Of a DNA stretch of 64,000 nt, positions 1 through 13,500 are shown piece after piece. Source of the stretch: Chrysoperla carnea. Lineage: Eukaryota; Arthropoda; Insecta; Neuroptera; Chrysopidae. The stretch covers positions 38,466,140 through 38,530,139 of the forward strand of contig NC_058342.1 of the NCBI RefSeq assembly GCF_905475395.1, written 5' to 3'. The notes beneath the pieces were generated by a model. The model saw only the letters and a list, made by a program, of their open reading frames with translations. It had not been told where the DNA came from and ran no database searches. Positions within the stretch are counted from its first letter, which is position 1; each line of letters starts with the position of its first letter. The position numbers were made by a program, and so were the translations under genes.

Positions 1-1837
1 CTATGACCATACGTTGGTAAACCAATAACAATTTTAGAACGATCCATTCCTTTACTGATCCAATAATTAGCTGAATAGTTAATATTCATTATTTCAAAAA
101 TACCCTCATCCTTTGATGTTGAATATAAGGGGGCATTAATACCAGTCCATGGTGTTAGTTTGGAAAACATATGATAGTCATAACACATTATATTCACATA
201 ATCCACAAATCTGCAACAAATTAACAAATTTGATTCGATTCGATTAGCTACGCTATTTTAAATAGTTTTAAACAAAGTATTTTCGCTCTAAAAGTTGTTT
301 ATTAAAATAATACAGTGGAACCTCGATAACTCAAACCTCATTAAATCGTAATTCTCAATAAGTCGAAAAAAATGCCATTCCCTTCCGCTGAACCATTAAA
401 TACGCGGTAACTCGAATTATTTAGACTTTGTAACACGAATGGTGAATGGTGATATGGTGATGTGGTGATTAGTGATTAAAATACTTACTGATTTAAATAT
501 TGGACGTCATAAGCGGTATCAATAATACTTGGTATGGATCCAACTGCAACCGATAATAAAAATCGCTTTTGATCCGATTCACGATTGATTTCCGTTCGAA
601 TTTCTTCTAATAATTGGGTAAAATGTTGTTTTTGTCGCTCATCTTGGACATTATTATCCCAACTTGGAAATTCCCAATCTAAATCGACGCCATTCAATTG
701 ATAATCGTGAATGATTTTTACAAACGATTTGATAAATTGTTTCCGGCTGGAATGATTGTAAACCATTTCTGGAAAACCTGGTTCGCCGGCTCCTCCAATT
801 GTTAACAATGTTTTTAAATTCGAATTTTTCTGTTTAAAACTTTGAAGTCTATTTAGAACCTAAAAATTTTTATTTTATGAAAATAAAAACGAATGGAATC
901 AAAATAAGAGGGGGAATGAGAAGAAATACGCAATAGGCCTTTGTTTGGCAATATGTGGATAACGATAACTAACCTGTTTCTGTTGATCGGAGACAACAAT
1001 TCGATGATTTTCAATTCCAAAGAATCCAATGTTTAAATGAGTACATAAATCCGGTTCAAAATTTCGAAATAGTTGATCGATATCATGCGTAAATATAAAG
1101 TAACAAACTAATTTATACGATGGATTCGATACTGATACTTTCGTTGATGATATACTCTTAGTCGAATCAGAGTCGGAATCAGGATCAGGATCAGGATCAG
1201 GATCCACGACCGGTGGTAACACAGTTAAGTTATCCGGTAAATACACAACGGATGTATAATTTGAATTAAAAAATGTTTTTAAAATATGTTCGCTTTGAAT
1301 TTTTTTAAAATAATAGTAACTGTTTAAAGAGCGCTGCGGTTTTTCAAATATTTGCATTTTGAAATTTGTGAAATTATGATAAACGTAGCATAAAATTATT
1401 AAGAAAATTATTAAAAATAACATTGATATCAACATTAAAAAAATTTGTATCGTTGAATATTTTGGTCTGAAACACACAAAATTTAAAAATATATTTATTT
1501 ATTTATTTATTTATGATTGCAATCAAAAAAACAAGCTAAAATATCAACAGTTTTATTTTTATATCAGCAGTGGAATCAAACTACTATCTGTTACATGCAA
1601 TCTAATCGCTTCATAAAAATTAAATTTACGAAACAGTATCCAAAATCAGAGATTGGTTGGGGGCTGGGGTTGATTTAAAATTTGAACATTGAACACAATA
1701 ACCCCCAACAAACAACAAAGTGATTAAAATTATAGCCTTGAAAAATAATTAAAATTTGCACACATAAAACATAAGACATACCTTTTAATATTTGGTAATA
1801 ATTCATATTTGGCATTATGCAGTTTGGGCGATGTCAT
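1..1837 (-). CDS. Membrane-anchored GH18 chitinase-like protein, 5' part (3' end beyond the window)
   Basis: Exons on the minus strand: 1837-1782, 1466-974, 859-489, 210-1 (continuing off the left edge); all junctions are GT-AG and keep frame, giving about 376 residues. The ATG at 1837 starts MTSPKLHNAKYELL. A hydrophobic segment at about residues 23-47 with no cleavage site suggests a type II membrane anchor. An acidic Asp-Pro/Asp-Ser repeat linker follows, then the GH18 barrel: strand 1 (KLVCYF), the GG of motif I, the catalytic segment NGVDLDWEF with the proton-donor Glu near residue 246, and the YVNIMCYDYH and TGINAPLY segments. GH18 chitinases hydrolyse beta-1,4-GlcNAc polymers in cuticle or peritrophic matrix. 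Deviations are seen: the first Asp of DGxDxDWE is Asn, the Trp after GG in motif I is Ala, and the Gly of MxYDxxG is Met. The catalytic Glu and the two central Asp remain, so activity is possible but not assured. An N-terminal anchor is known from insect group X (Cht11-like) chitinases; assignment to that group is inference. Confidence 0.85.
313..334 (+). repeat. Possible single terminal repeat of a pogo/Tigger-like DNA transposon
   Basis: In the chitinase intron a TA dinucleotide is followed by CAGTGGAACCTCGATAACTC, which resembles the terminal inverted repeat style of pogo/Tigger elements (CAG...CCTCG). No matching opposite end was found nearby, so at best this is a solo end or decayed copy. 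Confidence 0.35.
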
Positions 1838-4355
1838 TTTTTAAAAGAACTATTCGATGGTATTTTACATTCGTAACGTAATCAAATTAAAATTTGATTC
1901 AAGAATTTCGATTGAATTTTCTTTTATTGTTTTGTATATACAGTACAGTACAGTACAATAAAGTACCTACTTTCTTTGATTGAATTGCTTGATTTTGAGT
2001 TTGACACTTTGAAATCACATGTGCGCAGTTCATATTCACTATCACTGTCACTATCACTATCCTGTTCTATCAAATGTCATCTTGTATATGTATTTGTATT
2101 TATATTTGTATGTATTGTATATTTTATGTTTATCATTGTTTAAAAACATACCTTATAAACAACGGAGGTCGGAGGACGGAGATCTTCACTTCATCTCTGT
2201 ATATAAAAAGTGTCCACGAACTTCGTCTGTGGACACGATAACTCCAAAACGAAATTAGATATCAAACCGAAATTTTTATAGCGTTCTCAGGATAAAGTCG
2301 TAAATGAGTAATATGGGTTAATTGGATTTAGATCTTTTAAACTATTAGAGGTAAAACAAAAGATTAAACGCAAAAAATGTTCTTTATAAAAAAAAATAAA
2401 CAACTTTTGTTTTAAACATTTTTTCGTTGCGTCACTGTTTATACACGAGGGCGCAAATTAGGACAAAACTTTGATGTCCATTTTCTCCAAAACTATAAAA
2501 GATAAAGAATTGAAAATTTGCAGGTAAGTTCAACTAGCGGTCTTGTGAAATATTCTCGAAAAACAAAACAAAATTTTAGAAAATTTTCGAAAACCTAATA
2601 AATGTGATGTTTCAATAATTAACTCAGTTAATTGTTTGCTTTCACATGCTTTTTATTGTATTTAACAAGAATAAAGTTTCAATTAAAACAGCCGTATCTC
2701 ATTTTAATCACATATCACATACCAACTTGGAAAGAGGTGATCTTCAAACGGCTGGAAAGAAGCCCGAGAATTATATTGCCTAGAGGGCCCCACATGCTTA
2801 AGTCAGCCATGTGTAGATAGTTTCTTGATAATTTTGTTTCTTCATCTTGACAATTTTTGTCGTTTTCTAGTAATGAACGCATATAACGCATTTAGGAAAA
2901 CTATTTGAAAGCTGTCTGCATACTTCTAGAAGCGTTTCTTGTTCCTATATATTACAATTGTGAAAGTAAGGATATGTAAAACAATCTCTACTCCTTTTCC
3001 CAGTGTTATGGAAGGGGATTAAATCATTAAATTAGATTAAGAGAGCTGGAGACAATAAAGCGATGGTTTTTACTTTTAAGCCGCATTTTAGTGAAATTGT
3101 GGAATTTTTAAAATAAAAACCCAAAATTGAAATTAGACATTAAAATTGTATTTATTACTTACATAATATTTTTGAATCTTATTTACAATTTAAATTTATT
3201 TTATATAACTTAAACTCAGTGATCATTTACAACTCGAACTCTTCATGTAGAGTTTTATTGGACTCAACCCAATCATAGATCATCATAGATTGAAGTACCT
3301 GGGGAGAGGGGTAAAAGGTAAATAACTGTCTATCTATTAAATCATATATTTTGATGACAAAACAGTAACATCCCCTTCCTAACAAAACCTTGCAGATGAT
3401 CAATTGAAAATATAAAATATGAGATTCAATCAGAATTTTAAGTTAAGTTGAGTTGAGCACAAAATCTTCCTACCTCCCTCCCTCCCTCCCTCCCTCCATA
3501 TCTATCTAAACATAAATGCATTTATTTTTAAATATTTATTATTTATTGTTAGTTTGCAAAAATATTCACAGTGCCAAAAAATACATTTACTTTTTGTAAA
3601 ATTTATTAAAACCTAAAAATTGCAAATATTTTTGATTTTGGAGAGATATCACTTCAAAAAGTTTCTAATCAAATTCTTTAGTTTACAAATAGTCTCACTA
3701 CGTCACACGTCATACGTCATACGTCATACGTGACGTGAAACAGCGACGGATAATTTTTAATTGATGAGGTTCATTACCCCTCAATGGCAAATATCATTTT
3801 GATTTTCAACTAAATACAATCATAACATCATTTTTATAGGGTTTCACTCCACCCTATCTACAGGGAGTAAAACATTATTTTAAAAACGATGACACATTTT
3901 TTTTTAATCCAATTAAATTTGTTTTAAATTCGTGAATTTTGTGGGTAGGTCTTTTACTAAAACTCATCTACCAGTCAAGACAAGCAAGAACACTAGAAGT
4001 GGAACACCAGAATGATGTAGATGTACCTCAACCCAACGGGATGAGATGCTGTATTGTATTGCATAAGTCGTTTGTAAAAAATAAATACTTGACCAGTTTT
4101 AAAATGGATCACGTTGTACATGTTGGACTTCCTGTACACCACTTACTTAAAACGTACCTACTGTATAATGAAAAAAAAATCTAATCACTATTTTTTTTAC
4201 AAAATTTGTTCATTACGTCATTTTTTTTTTTTTGAGCAAAAAATTTGTATATGGTGTTTACATAAAATTTAGCTAAATGAGAGGACTGAGGGGCGATTTT
4301 TTGGAATGTAAGTTGATGGTCGTTAATGATGCTGATGCAGATGCAGATGCAGATG
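1838..4355. other. Intergenic region between the chitinase-like gene and DENND6
   Basis: No coding sequence recognised. It holds the upstream region of the chitinase-like gene with a (CAGTA)n stretch near 1940, a dispersed-repeat copy at 2280-2510, a (CCTCC)n/(CTCC)n tract near 3474-3497, a tandem ACGTCAT motif near 3700-3735, and the presumed DENND6 3' UTR, which begins with a GCATCT hexanucleotide repeat a few bases after the stop codon. Short open frames at 2019, 2632 and 3939 show no family resemblance. Confidence 0.6.
2280..2510 (+). repeat. Dispersed repeat, copy 1 of a four-copy family
   Basis: Shares diverged blocks with 16200-16440, 21240-21400 and 48125-48305: a 'TTCTTTATAAAAAAA..AACAACTTTT' block, a 'CATTTTTTCGTTGC..GTTTA' block, 'GAGGGCGCAAATTAGG' and 'CCATTTTCTCCAAAACTATA'. 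Copies 16200 and 21240 lie next to or within the TTAA-flanked MITE-like family, so this copy is likely an internal fragment of a related non-autonomous element. Confidence 0.55.
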
Positions 4356-6333
4356 CTACCGTTCAACTTGTAAAATATTCCTAAGATCTTCTGGAAGCGC
4401 TTCAAATAACTCCTTTAGGCACTGTGTTAACTTGTCACGAGTCTCTTCATCACTACTGGAGCGGGCAATTTTATGACGAATATTTAATACCATATCAACA
4501 ACTTCTACTTCCGCTTTTCCTTCAACCCATTGTTTTAAATTCTAAAATTAAAAAATATGTCAAATATCACAAAAATGTTCAAAACAAAGTTTTCAAAAGT
4601 TAAGTTAAATGAATGTTTGTTGACTTCGAATTTAGTCATATGGAAAATAAATTCAATCAGAAATTTTGGCCCTGCCCTTTTGTATTCGCGAATTGATATA
4701 AAATTGCGTAGGTACTTACCACACGCGCTAACGCCTGCAATTGTAGGGTATGTAATTGACGTGACAATTCTGTGTACCTCTGATTAAACCATACATTAAA
4801 ATTGGGTGACCTCAAAAATTTCCTATACAAGCCTTCCCAATTACCACGCACACCAGATGTCAATTGTGGTCCAGACGATGCTAATGTTGCAAAAAATTTA
4901 TCTGGATTAAATGGCAAAGGTGTGACAGATCCTTTAAATGGTGACACATTTTTCTGTAAAGGCATCAACGATGCCATGTACCGTTCCAATGGAATCATAA
5001 AGCTTTGTGTTAACTCCACCAGATGTCTACGTAGCAACGCTGTATGTGCTTCAGCTTGGCGTCGTCCTAAACGCAAGCGTCGTGACAACGATCGATCCGC
5101 ACGTAAGAACGGTTTGTATACAGTACGTACATCACCGATTTCAGCTAAACTCGCGCCACCATTTGAATCGTGTATATGTTTTTTGGATTTATGGCCACCA
5201 ACCGTCTCACATAATCGAATTGTATGCGGCCAATGTTGTAAAGTTTTTGAAAAGAATGGATTCGTTACACCTAAAATAGCTGCCGGGGCTTCACGTAATC
5301 CACTCGTGAACTCCTTAAATTCTGAATCGTGTATCGTAAAATATGGTCGGTAATCGCCGCTATACACGAGCGGTGAAATCATTCCAACTAAAGCTAAGAC
5401 CGTTTGAGAGCATAATGTCGGATTCGCAGCAAATACAATTAATGGTTCAGCCGTTAAAACTAATTCCCATAATAGTTGAGCATGCGCAGCAATTGGCATT
5501 AGCCATGAATTTGCAATGCTTGTTTCTGTTGATAATGTTGTATCAATTTTAGTTCCAGGTAAGTGTAACGAGATTGGAGTTTGAAGTGAGATTGTTTCTG
5601 GGTCTGGCCATTGTTTTGATAATCGATAGGTCTCTTCTAATGCAATCATACCACCTGTGAAGTATGCGTCTGCCACAATAGCACTCACATTACCCAGAAT
5701 CCCAACGTGTGACAATGTTGATAATACTACCACACTCTAAAATTATATTTAATTATAATTAATTAAAATCAGTTATATTATATTTAGATTTAGTATTCTA
5801 TCTGTATCTATCTGTATCTAGATAGAAATCGTTTGGTCTCATCAATCATATTAAGTAATTTTAAAACAAAAAACAATAATCAATGAAAATCATACTTTTT
5901 GAAAATATCCTCGAGGTAACGTAATATCCTTAACTTGTCGAAAATAAACATATCCCCATAAAAATTGTTTGGGTGGTGAGGCATGCCTTCCATATGCGCT
6001 CGAACTACAATCCGGTTGTCCAGGTGATCGTCGTAATCGTACTGTAAACTGTGTATCACCCATACATCCAGAATTTGAATCGGGAAATGCCAAATAACAT
6101 ATATTTGACATTTCCTGTTTTGTAATTTGGGCATCTTTTGGATGTACACTCTAAAAAAATGTCCAAATTGTATACGAGTTGTATAAAAATAAAACAATAT
6201 TGTTTAAAATGAAACTAACCTCAATAACTTGGCCCAATTCCAGATCGAATGTAATCACACATATACAATGGATCCATGATGAGAAATTTTTATCATTTGA
6301 TGTTGCTGAATTTTTAGGGCCGTTTTCACCCAT
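4356..6333 (-). CDS. DENND6: DENND6 (FAM116), DENN-domain Rab guanine-nucleotide exchange factor
   Basis: Four exons on the minus strand: 6333-6220, 6150-5896, 5736-4720, 4541-4356, all GT-AG and all phase 0, giving 523 residues (human DENND6A is about 608, with a longer N-terminus). Conserved family blocks are visible in order: [20 protein letters not shown] (residues ~18-37), the [17 protein letters not shown] segment, [17 protein letters not shown] across the exon 2/3 junction, the [14 protein letters not shown] and [18 protein letters not shown] blocks, [27 protein letters not shown] and the C-terminal LPEDLRNIL. Family members are GEFs acting on endosomal Rab14 and regulating recycling and adhesion-protein traffic; that role here is by homology. 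The ATG at 6333 sits in an A-rich context and opens MGENGPKNS. The gene appears intact. Its 3' UTR starts with a hexanucleotide repeat. Confidence 0.95.
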
Positions 6334-6655
6334 TGTTTTGGAACACTGTCAAAGTGTTACAAACATTTTGACATACTGATTGATTCTGATTCTGAACAGT
6401 GAACAGAACAACTGAATGTTTAGATAGAACTCAGCTAAGTGCACTATTTATTCTTGTTTATTAAAACAAAAAGATCACTTAACTCACTTCAAATTGTTTA
6501 AATAAAAAATAAATGGTGAATTTAGAATTTTAACTTTGTAAAACATTTCAATGTAATGTACTTGTACTTGTACTTGTTGTAATTAAAACCATACAAGTAC
6601 AATACAATACAATACAATACAAGTTACAGTTTAATAAAACTAATTTTACAAACTT

Positions 6656-6758
6656 AGTTTATTTTTAATCTACAGATTACAGATTAAGTGACATTTTACA
6701 TCTGTCAGTTTATTTTTAATCTACAGATTACAGATTAAGTGACATTTTACATCTGTCA
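6656..6758 (+). repeat. Two near-perfect tandem copies of a 51-bp unit
   Basis: The unit running from AGTTTATTTTTAATCTACAG to ACATCTGTC is repeated head to tail with a 51-bp period. It lies a few hundred bases upstream of the DENND6 start codon, on the promoter side of that gene. Inside each unit is a smaller CTACAGATTACAGATT duplication. Confidence 0.8.
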
Positions 6759-7096
6759 GTTCACTTGTTTCAAGTTTGTTCCATGTGAATGAACTCACCT
6801 CACACTTCACTCCAGCGTTCAGTGTTTAATGTTCAGTGTTCAATCACAGAATCACAGATAGATCACAGCTACTCGGTCTGCTCTGCTACAGCTCAAATCT
6901 TAAATAAAAAATGTAAACATCTTCTAAACTTATTAAGAATTGCCTCAAAATTGTCTAATATCGAAAAATTTGTTTAAATGCACCTCTAAAAAATTATCTC
7001 AAAATATGAGTATTTAATATTAATAGGAAGTTCCTTCCTCATCAAAGTTTTGCATTTTTATCCCAGTTCCACATAAAAAAATCATATCTTGCCATT

Positions 7097-7185
7097 GTAT
7101 TTTCATCATGACGCTTGACGCTGACTTTGAGCGTCAAATTAAGTCATGTGGTGCGTCAACTTCAGCAGCGTTAAATCGTAAAAAG
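7097..7185 (+). mobile_element. MITE-like family A, single-ended fragment
   Basis: GTATTTTCATCATGACGCTT followed by GACGCTGACTTTGAGCGTC matches the terminal inverted repeats of the longer elements at 18381-18915 and 20075-20330. Only one end plus some internal sequence (GCAGCGTTAAATCGTAAAAA) is present, so the copy looks truncated. Confidence 0.6.
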
Positions 7186-8572
7186 CTAAACAATGTTTTA
7201 CATGGAGGAATAAGATAATTGTCAAGCGAAACGGGCGGGTTACTACTAGTATACATAAAACATATGTTTAGTGCAAGTGTCTGAAACATCTGATATTTGC
7301 GTGTGGTTTTTTATGATCACAACTTCCTGTTTTTGTAATGTTTTTAGTCGAATCTTTGATGTAAAAGATATTAAGATATTATTTTGGTTAAATTATTAAT
7401 TAGTGGAGGCGTAATAACCTTATTTTTTGATTAAAAAAATTTCAAACAAATATCACGTTCAAGTAAATCTAATCACTTGAAAATTCAATTAAATTTTTAA
7501 TAATATTTTTGTAAAACGAAAAATTATCAATGCCAAAGGTCAACCCTAATAATTATTTATTTATTTATACATTTAGGGCTCCGTTGCTAAATCGCACAAG
7601 CGGAATTATGTTGTAAATAAGTTAAAAGCTCTAAGTGGATGGTGGATGTTGGATGGCATTTCACTATGGAAGATAACTACTTAAGTTTTCTATCTAATCG
7701 CTAAAAGTCGTGTGTGAATAAGAATCGCCCTTAGATCTTTATTCTTAAATCCAGCTTTATTAACCTTTATTGTTAAAAGGTTATGTTTAAGGAGTCAGGA
7801 GTCAGGAGTGGGATGGGATAATAAATGAAGGATATAAAAATAATTATAAAATAAAAGCTAATATGTAATTTTATTTGTTTTTCATCAATTTTTTTAAAAT
7901 TTTGTTACCCATTTAAACACTGAACTCAATACTCATAATTATGTACAAAATTTATGTAACAACTTGCCAATCTTTATGACATTGACAACGTGAGACGTTA
8001 ACAAATGGAGCTTTTATTCTTTAATCTGCCTTTATAAAAACATAAAGCTCAACTTTTAAATATCCTATTCTATTGCTATTGGATGAATTGAATTTATTTA
8101 AACAGCTCAGCTCCACTTATCAGTCACTTATTAAAAGTTATTACATTTACATTTACAGGCAGTCACCGTCACCGTCACCGAGCCATTTTAAAAACATTCA
8201 AAACTCATCATTAAATAAAACTTTCATCCAACTTTAGATTCTCAACTTTTTTTATTTTCTATTTCTGATATCTTTCTCATTTTATTAAAAATTAATAAAA
8301 TTTTATTTTACAGCCCATTTTAAGTTGACACTGATACAGTTTCAACGCGACTCACAAATACTCAAGGTTGTTGGTCGTCAAGGAGGACCCTGGACCAGTT
8401 CGGAACCGTTCCGGTAGATCGTAGATCGTAGATCACAGTAAGCCTTTGTCCTAGTCCTAAAATGTATGTATTGCCTCAATCGACGTTCGTTGGCGAGCCA
8501 AAACATCTTGTAAAATCCATTTTTGGATTGGTGTAACATCAAAAACTAAAACTAAATATCTAAAAGGAAAAA

Positions 8573-8640
8573 ATTAATGCATCCTTCAAATTTTATTTAT
8601 ATTAGTTGTTTATAGTGTAGAGTGTAAAAATAAGTGCAGC
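8573..8640 (+). mobile_element. MITE-like family B (TTAA-TGCATC), end fragment
   Basis: TTAATGCATCCTTCAAATTT and the following ATTTATATTAGTTGTTTATA match the left end of the complete element in the DCTN5 intron (20997-21512), again preceded by TTAA. The right end was not found, so this is a partial copy. A short hairpin built on AGCTCTTAGGGG follows. Confidence 0.5.
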
Positions 8641-9527
8641 TCTTAGGGGTAGGGGCGTACTTAACCCCTGAGAGCTGGACTGGACTATATTAGACTATAA
8701 ACCTTTCATGTTTATCGCGTTAATCGCTTTAATTTCAAATCTTATCATTTATTCGCGCACATTTTCAAATTTTAACGAGAGATACATTGAAATCGACACG
8801 ACATCAGGACAAAGGCCTATTCTCCAATTTTAGTCGGATAATGTTCATTGATCCAGCATCGTAATGGATTTTCTTGCAATCCTTTAGAATAGAAAAGCCT
8901 TTTAAAAATATGCTTTGTATGTTTTTTTTAAATGATTCCATTTAAAAATTCAATTAACAATATCATTTTTTTGAAACTGTTTCATTTTGAATACCTTTCA
9001 AATTTGATTGAGTGAAGTTTATCTAAGTTTTTATTATTATTTATTTACAAAATCTTCTTTTTTTTTTTTCTTTGTTTTCCTTTTAGAAATGCGTGTGATT
9101 AGGAACTTTTAAATTTACATTTTAGCTTAAACTGTTTAGTTAAAGTTATTTTTTTGCAAATTTTAGATATTTACCTAAATCAAAAATTACACGATTAGTT
9201 CTCATACAGGTCTTAAGCTATGTCCATCGAGTCACCAACACCAACACCCTGTATATTTACACCCAGAAATTTCAAAAAACATAAACACTTCTTAATTTTC
9301 ACGGAAAAGTGTATTACTTGACTCTGTATTACTGAAGTTCAAGTTGAAAATCGCAGTAATTTTGATTTGATAAAACCTTGAATCTCAAAAAATACTCGCA
9401 GTGGATTGATAAGGACACATTTGAGTCCAAGCCCGTACAAAATTTATTTATCATTTGTTGAAAATAATTCCCAAAAACTGAAAAAATTAATTTTTTTAAA
9501 TTAGGATTCATATAGGAACACTAAAGT

Positions 9528-9543
9528 GGGGGGGGGGGGGGGG
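9528..9543 (+). repeat. Homopolymer run of 16 G
   Basis: An uninterrupted run of 16 guanines in AT-rich intergenic DNA. Comparable C runs occur near 16599-16609 and at 33280-33293. Such runs are assembly-sensitive and can form G-quadruplexes. Confidence 0.9.
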
Positions 9544-10523
9544 TAGAGCATCCTGAATACAAGGAGTCCGTATCAATCCACTTGGATATTTTCGACTTTT
9601 TTGAAGTTTGTATCCAATTTTTACTTAGATAATAATAACAAAGAGAAAATTAATTGTGAACAACACAGCTCTAAGCAAACTTTGGTGTTCCAGTTTGTTT
9701 GGTGTTTTGACGATCTGACTTCCATTTTTTGCTCGGAGTAGGATGCTTTTTTGGCTATCTTTGTTTCCCTGTATTATAATTATTGAAGTCAAAGATACCG
9801 TACCAACTTTAAAAAGGTCTGTTTGTGATATTTGGAAATTTGGTGAATTTACAAAAGACTTGATTTGAATTGAATCGAAGAAAAATGGGTAATATTAATT
9901 TGTATCATCTAAAATACATACTCATACATATTTACATTTTTTTTCTTCGAATTTTCGATTTAAATTCGAAACGACAAAATAAAAATAAATAATTTCTATG
10001 AAAAAATATTGTTTTTTGTTTTTGTTTTTTACAAATATTATAAATTATTTTTTACTTTTTAGTCAACATCTTACCAGTTATGTCGAAGAGATCCACCAGA
10101 CAGACCATCAACGTCTTTAAGCCAGATCAATCAGTTATCAGTATTCTGACGTGACATACTGATACTAGTACGTACTAGTATGGCTGGCTTAACACAAGGC
10201 TAAAGCGATTATCTTTCTAACATTCTAGTGTTAGTGTTAGTGTTAGTGATAGTGCTAACTTCGTAGGTCCTAGCACTGTATTAGGTACCATTCTGGCTTA
10301 AAATGGTCTAGTGTATCTCGTATCTCGGTCAACCATAAACATGAGGATATGTTTTCACATTTGAACATGTACATGTGTAGTGTAATGAGGACATATCGAT
10401 ATGTTTATGGAGCGCTTTAAATTTATTATGATATACGTACGATAGCGATAGAATGAATGAATGAATTAGATAGAATACATAACATGATTACTTTAAAGCA
10501 GCATTTTCAAATGCATGTTTTTA

Positions 10524-10546
10524 CAGTCAAAACCCGTTATAACGAC
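10524..10546 (+). repeat. Possible terminal end of a pogo/Tigger-like DNA transposon
   Basis: CAGTCAAAACCCGTTATAAC preceded by TTA resembles pogo/Tc1-superfamily terminal repeats of the CAGTCAAACCCGCTTATAAC type. The partner end was not located; nearby ACGACATTCAAAGC and ACGACATCTACAA suggest a decayed subterminal repeat. Confidence 0.35.
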
Positions 10547-13500
10547 ATTCAAAGCATCTACAACGACATCTACAATTCAATTATAATGTAGATGTCATTA
10601 TATCCTTCGAAAAAGAAAAATGAAAGTTCACCAGTCAGTTCACAAGGACAAGCTAGCACAATATTTGGGTGCGGAGGATGATTTTGATGTGCTAGCCATC
10701 AAATGGGTCTCTGATAATAACTGATGGTTAACTAGAATTTATATTGATGTTGACTCTGGTGGTATTGCATGCAAACGACCCCAGACCCAGACCCAGACTA
10801 CAGATTACAGCTCCAGCTCAGTAAAGTTTGTGTTATAATCGCTTTTTGACTGTTGTATTTTTTTTAAATTTTGGTTTGTAAGTTTATTATTATTATTATT
10901 ATTATTTTTGCTTTTTACAAAATTACTAGTATCACTTTTAAAAATTTTCAACATATGTGTTCAATACATTCACGTTCAAACAGACTCAGATTACAGTGAA
11001 TGAGTTTCAACTCTCATTCTCATTCTCATTCTCATTCTCGCTTCTACAATCAAAATCAAAGTTTTCCCAATTATGAAAGATGAAAAGTTTTTTAAAATAA
11101 ATACTTGATTCTTTTAACTTCGTTAACAAATCATTTGAATATTATTTAAAAATGTTTTGGAACATAAACATAAACATAAACATAATGTAGGTGTAGTTAG
11201 TTCTATTCTTACTAACAAACATCAAATCATCGTTCATCGTTCATCCAAGTTCAAGACAATCATTTTGATTTTGTAATGTGAAACACGGACGGACGCTTCA
11301 CATGATTTTCTCCGCGACCGTTTCTCACTTCTCAACTTAAAATTGGATCACAAAACATTCTTTTTTTAATATTCACAAAATAAAATAAAATAATTATAAT
11401 CATTCTTAATTTTTATATTCAATAATTCAAATAAAAAATTGCGTTCATATTTTCTTGCACATTCAGAAGACAGGCGTTTTTTTGGAAATATTTTTGACCT
11501 ATCAACAGTATCGTTTGGAAATTAAGTAAACGGATCGTGAATTATATTCTGTTAATAAATGTATAAATATAAATAGCCATTCATTATTCATGCAGAATAG
11601 CCCACGAAAATCAAAGTTTTTCTACTTAAAATATTCAAATGAAGCTTTTTCATCAGAATCTTTTTCATGTTCCAATATATCCTGTGATGTTTCTAATAAC
11701 AATAAATGATGAAGATTAACCCAAAAATCATTTGAAAATCTGATGGTTTTTGGTTTTTGGGTGAATCTGTACACTGTACACTGTACACTGTACACTGGTA
11801 CACTGTACAAAGAACTTTAGTGACAAGTGATAATCAAATCAATCAAATAAATAATATAAAAATAAAAATAATAAATAGATAATTATGTAACATAATATAA
11901 TAAAATATAATATGTAAATATTCTTGTAAATCATTCTTTAAAACAATTTAAATTCTTTAAAACAAGGTTGTAAGGTTGTAAGGTTGATCTGGGTTTAAAT
12001 CAAAATAATGCAAGTAATTAAACCCCTTCACTACCTACCTCCCTTTTGATAATCATTAAATCACTGTTTGTTCGATAATTAAATATTATGCATTACATTT
12101 ACTTCAAGTAAATAACTAAAAAGAAGATTCTTAGCCAATTCCAATTCAATCAATAATCTTTACTCATACTCATACTCATACTCATCAATAGTTTTACGTC
12201 TACGCACGTAACGTTTAAAAGGAGAACAAACAATTCAAGTGGAATTACTACATGATCTATGATCTGTCTCTTTTTACAAGTTTTCGTTGAGTTGACTTGA
12301 ATCCGCTTTTTAATTATAAAATTTTTCAAAATAAATAAATATAAAAAATAAAAATAAAAAAATAATAAAAAAGAAAAGAAAACAAATTTTTCAATCCATA
12401 ATTTTTAAAGTCCTCATACACGTTCGGCCCCCTTCAAATCAATCAATTTGTTTATTATGCATTCAAAGCTGTATACTAAAATCTGAATAATTTAGAATTT
12501 TTAACGATTTCGAAAACTGTCTCGAAATAGTTTATAGATCTATAGGTCTATAGTCGCATCAAGTTAGGTACAATTATGCAATAGGTTTACTGAGCTCTTT
12601 GGGTTATGGCCAAAAGTTCAGGAAATCTATGCCAATTTTTAGCTTTTTAGTTCAATAATGCCATTTTGTAGAATAAAAATTTTCACATTTCCAATCTTTC
12701 GCATTTAATTATTATTAATATATATATTCGAGCCATACATACTATTATATGTATTTTTGTTTTCCGCCCTCTAGAAGTGAAAATTATGAATCGGAAAAAA
12801 CTATATATACACCTACCTACACATCGATTGAAAATTTTACACTCTACATCTTTGTATGTAGTTAGTTACTAGAGTATTTTTAAAATAAAATACACAGTAT
12901 TTGAATAGTCTACGGAAAACTACGGCAAACGCGGAAAATTTTATTTAAAAATCAAATGTGATCGATTGAGACATATACAGATCAAAATATACAGAGATCG
13001 ATTTTAAGTTGAACAACTAAAATTTTATCAAAAGTATATTTTCACTAAATGCAGTTTTTAAGAAAAATTCAAAAACCAACCAAAACCACGCAAAATTGTA
13101 AGATTTATTTTTACAAATCGTTCGGAAATTTTGCGCTCGGTTTATTTTTTATCTAAAAAGTATAGTTATCGAGTAAATAGAAAAAAAATTGTGCAAAAAC
13201 ATGGAAAAGTGTGAATTTTTCCTAAAATCACCTTTTTTTCTGCACATATGAAAATTTTGATCAAAAACTAAAGTTTGGCATAGATGGCATTGCTGAACCA
13301 AAAAACTTGAGTAAATTTCACCTAACTTGATAGGACTGTGATTGGTTATCTCATAATCGTTGTTCCTTCAGCGTGATTGTTGCCTAGCGAATGGCTACTT
13401 TTGATTTTAATCGACAACATTTTGAGGGGGTTCACAGGAAGGACAAAATAAAAAATTTCGTTCTCGATAATTATTGAAAAAAAAAAAAAAATGTTTAATG

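Noticed and set aside
4802-5353. 183-codon plus-strand frame
   Set aside because: It lies entirely antisense to DENND6 exon 3, whose protein is clearly conserved.
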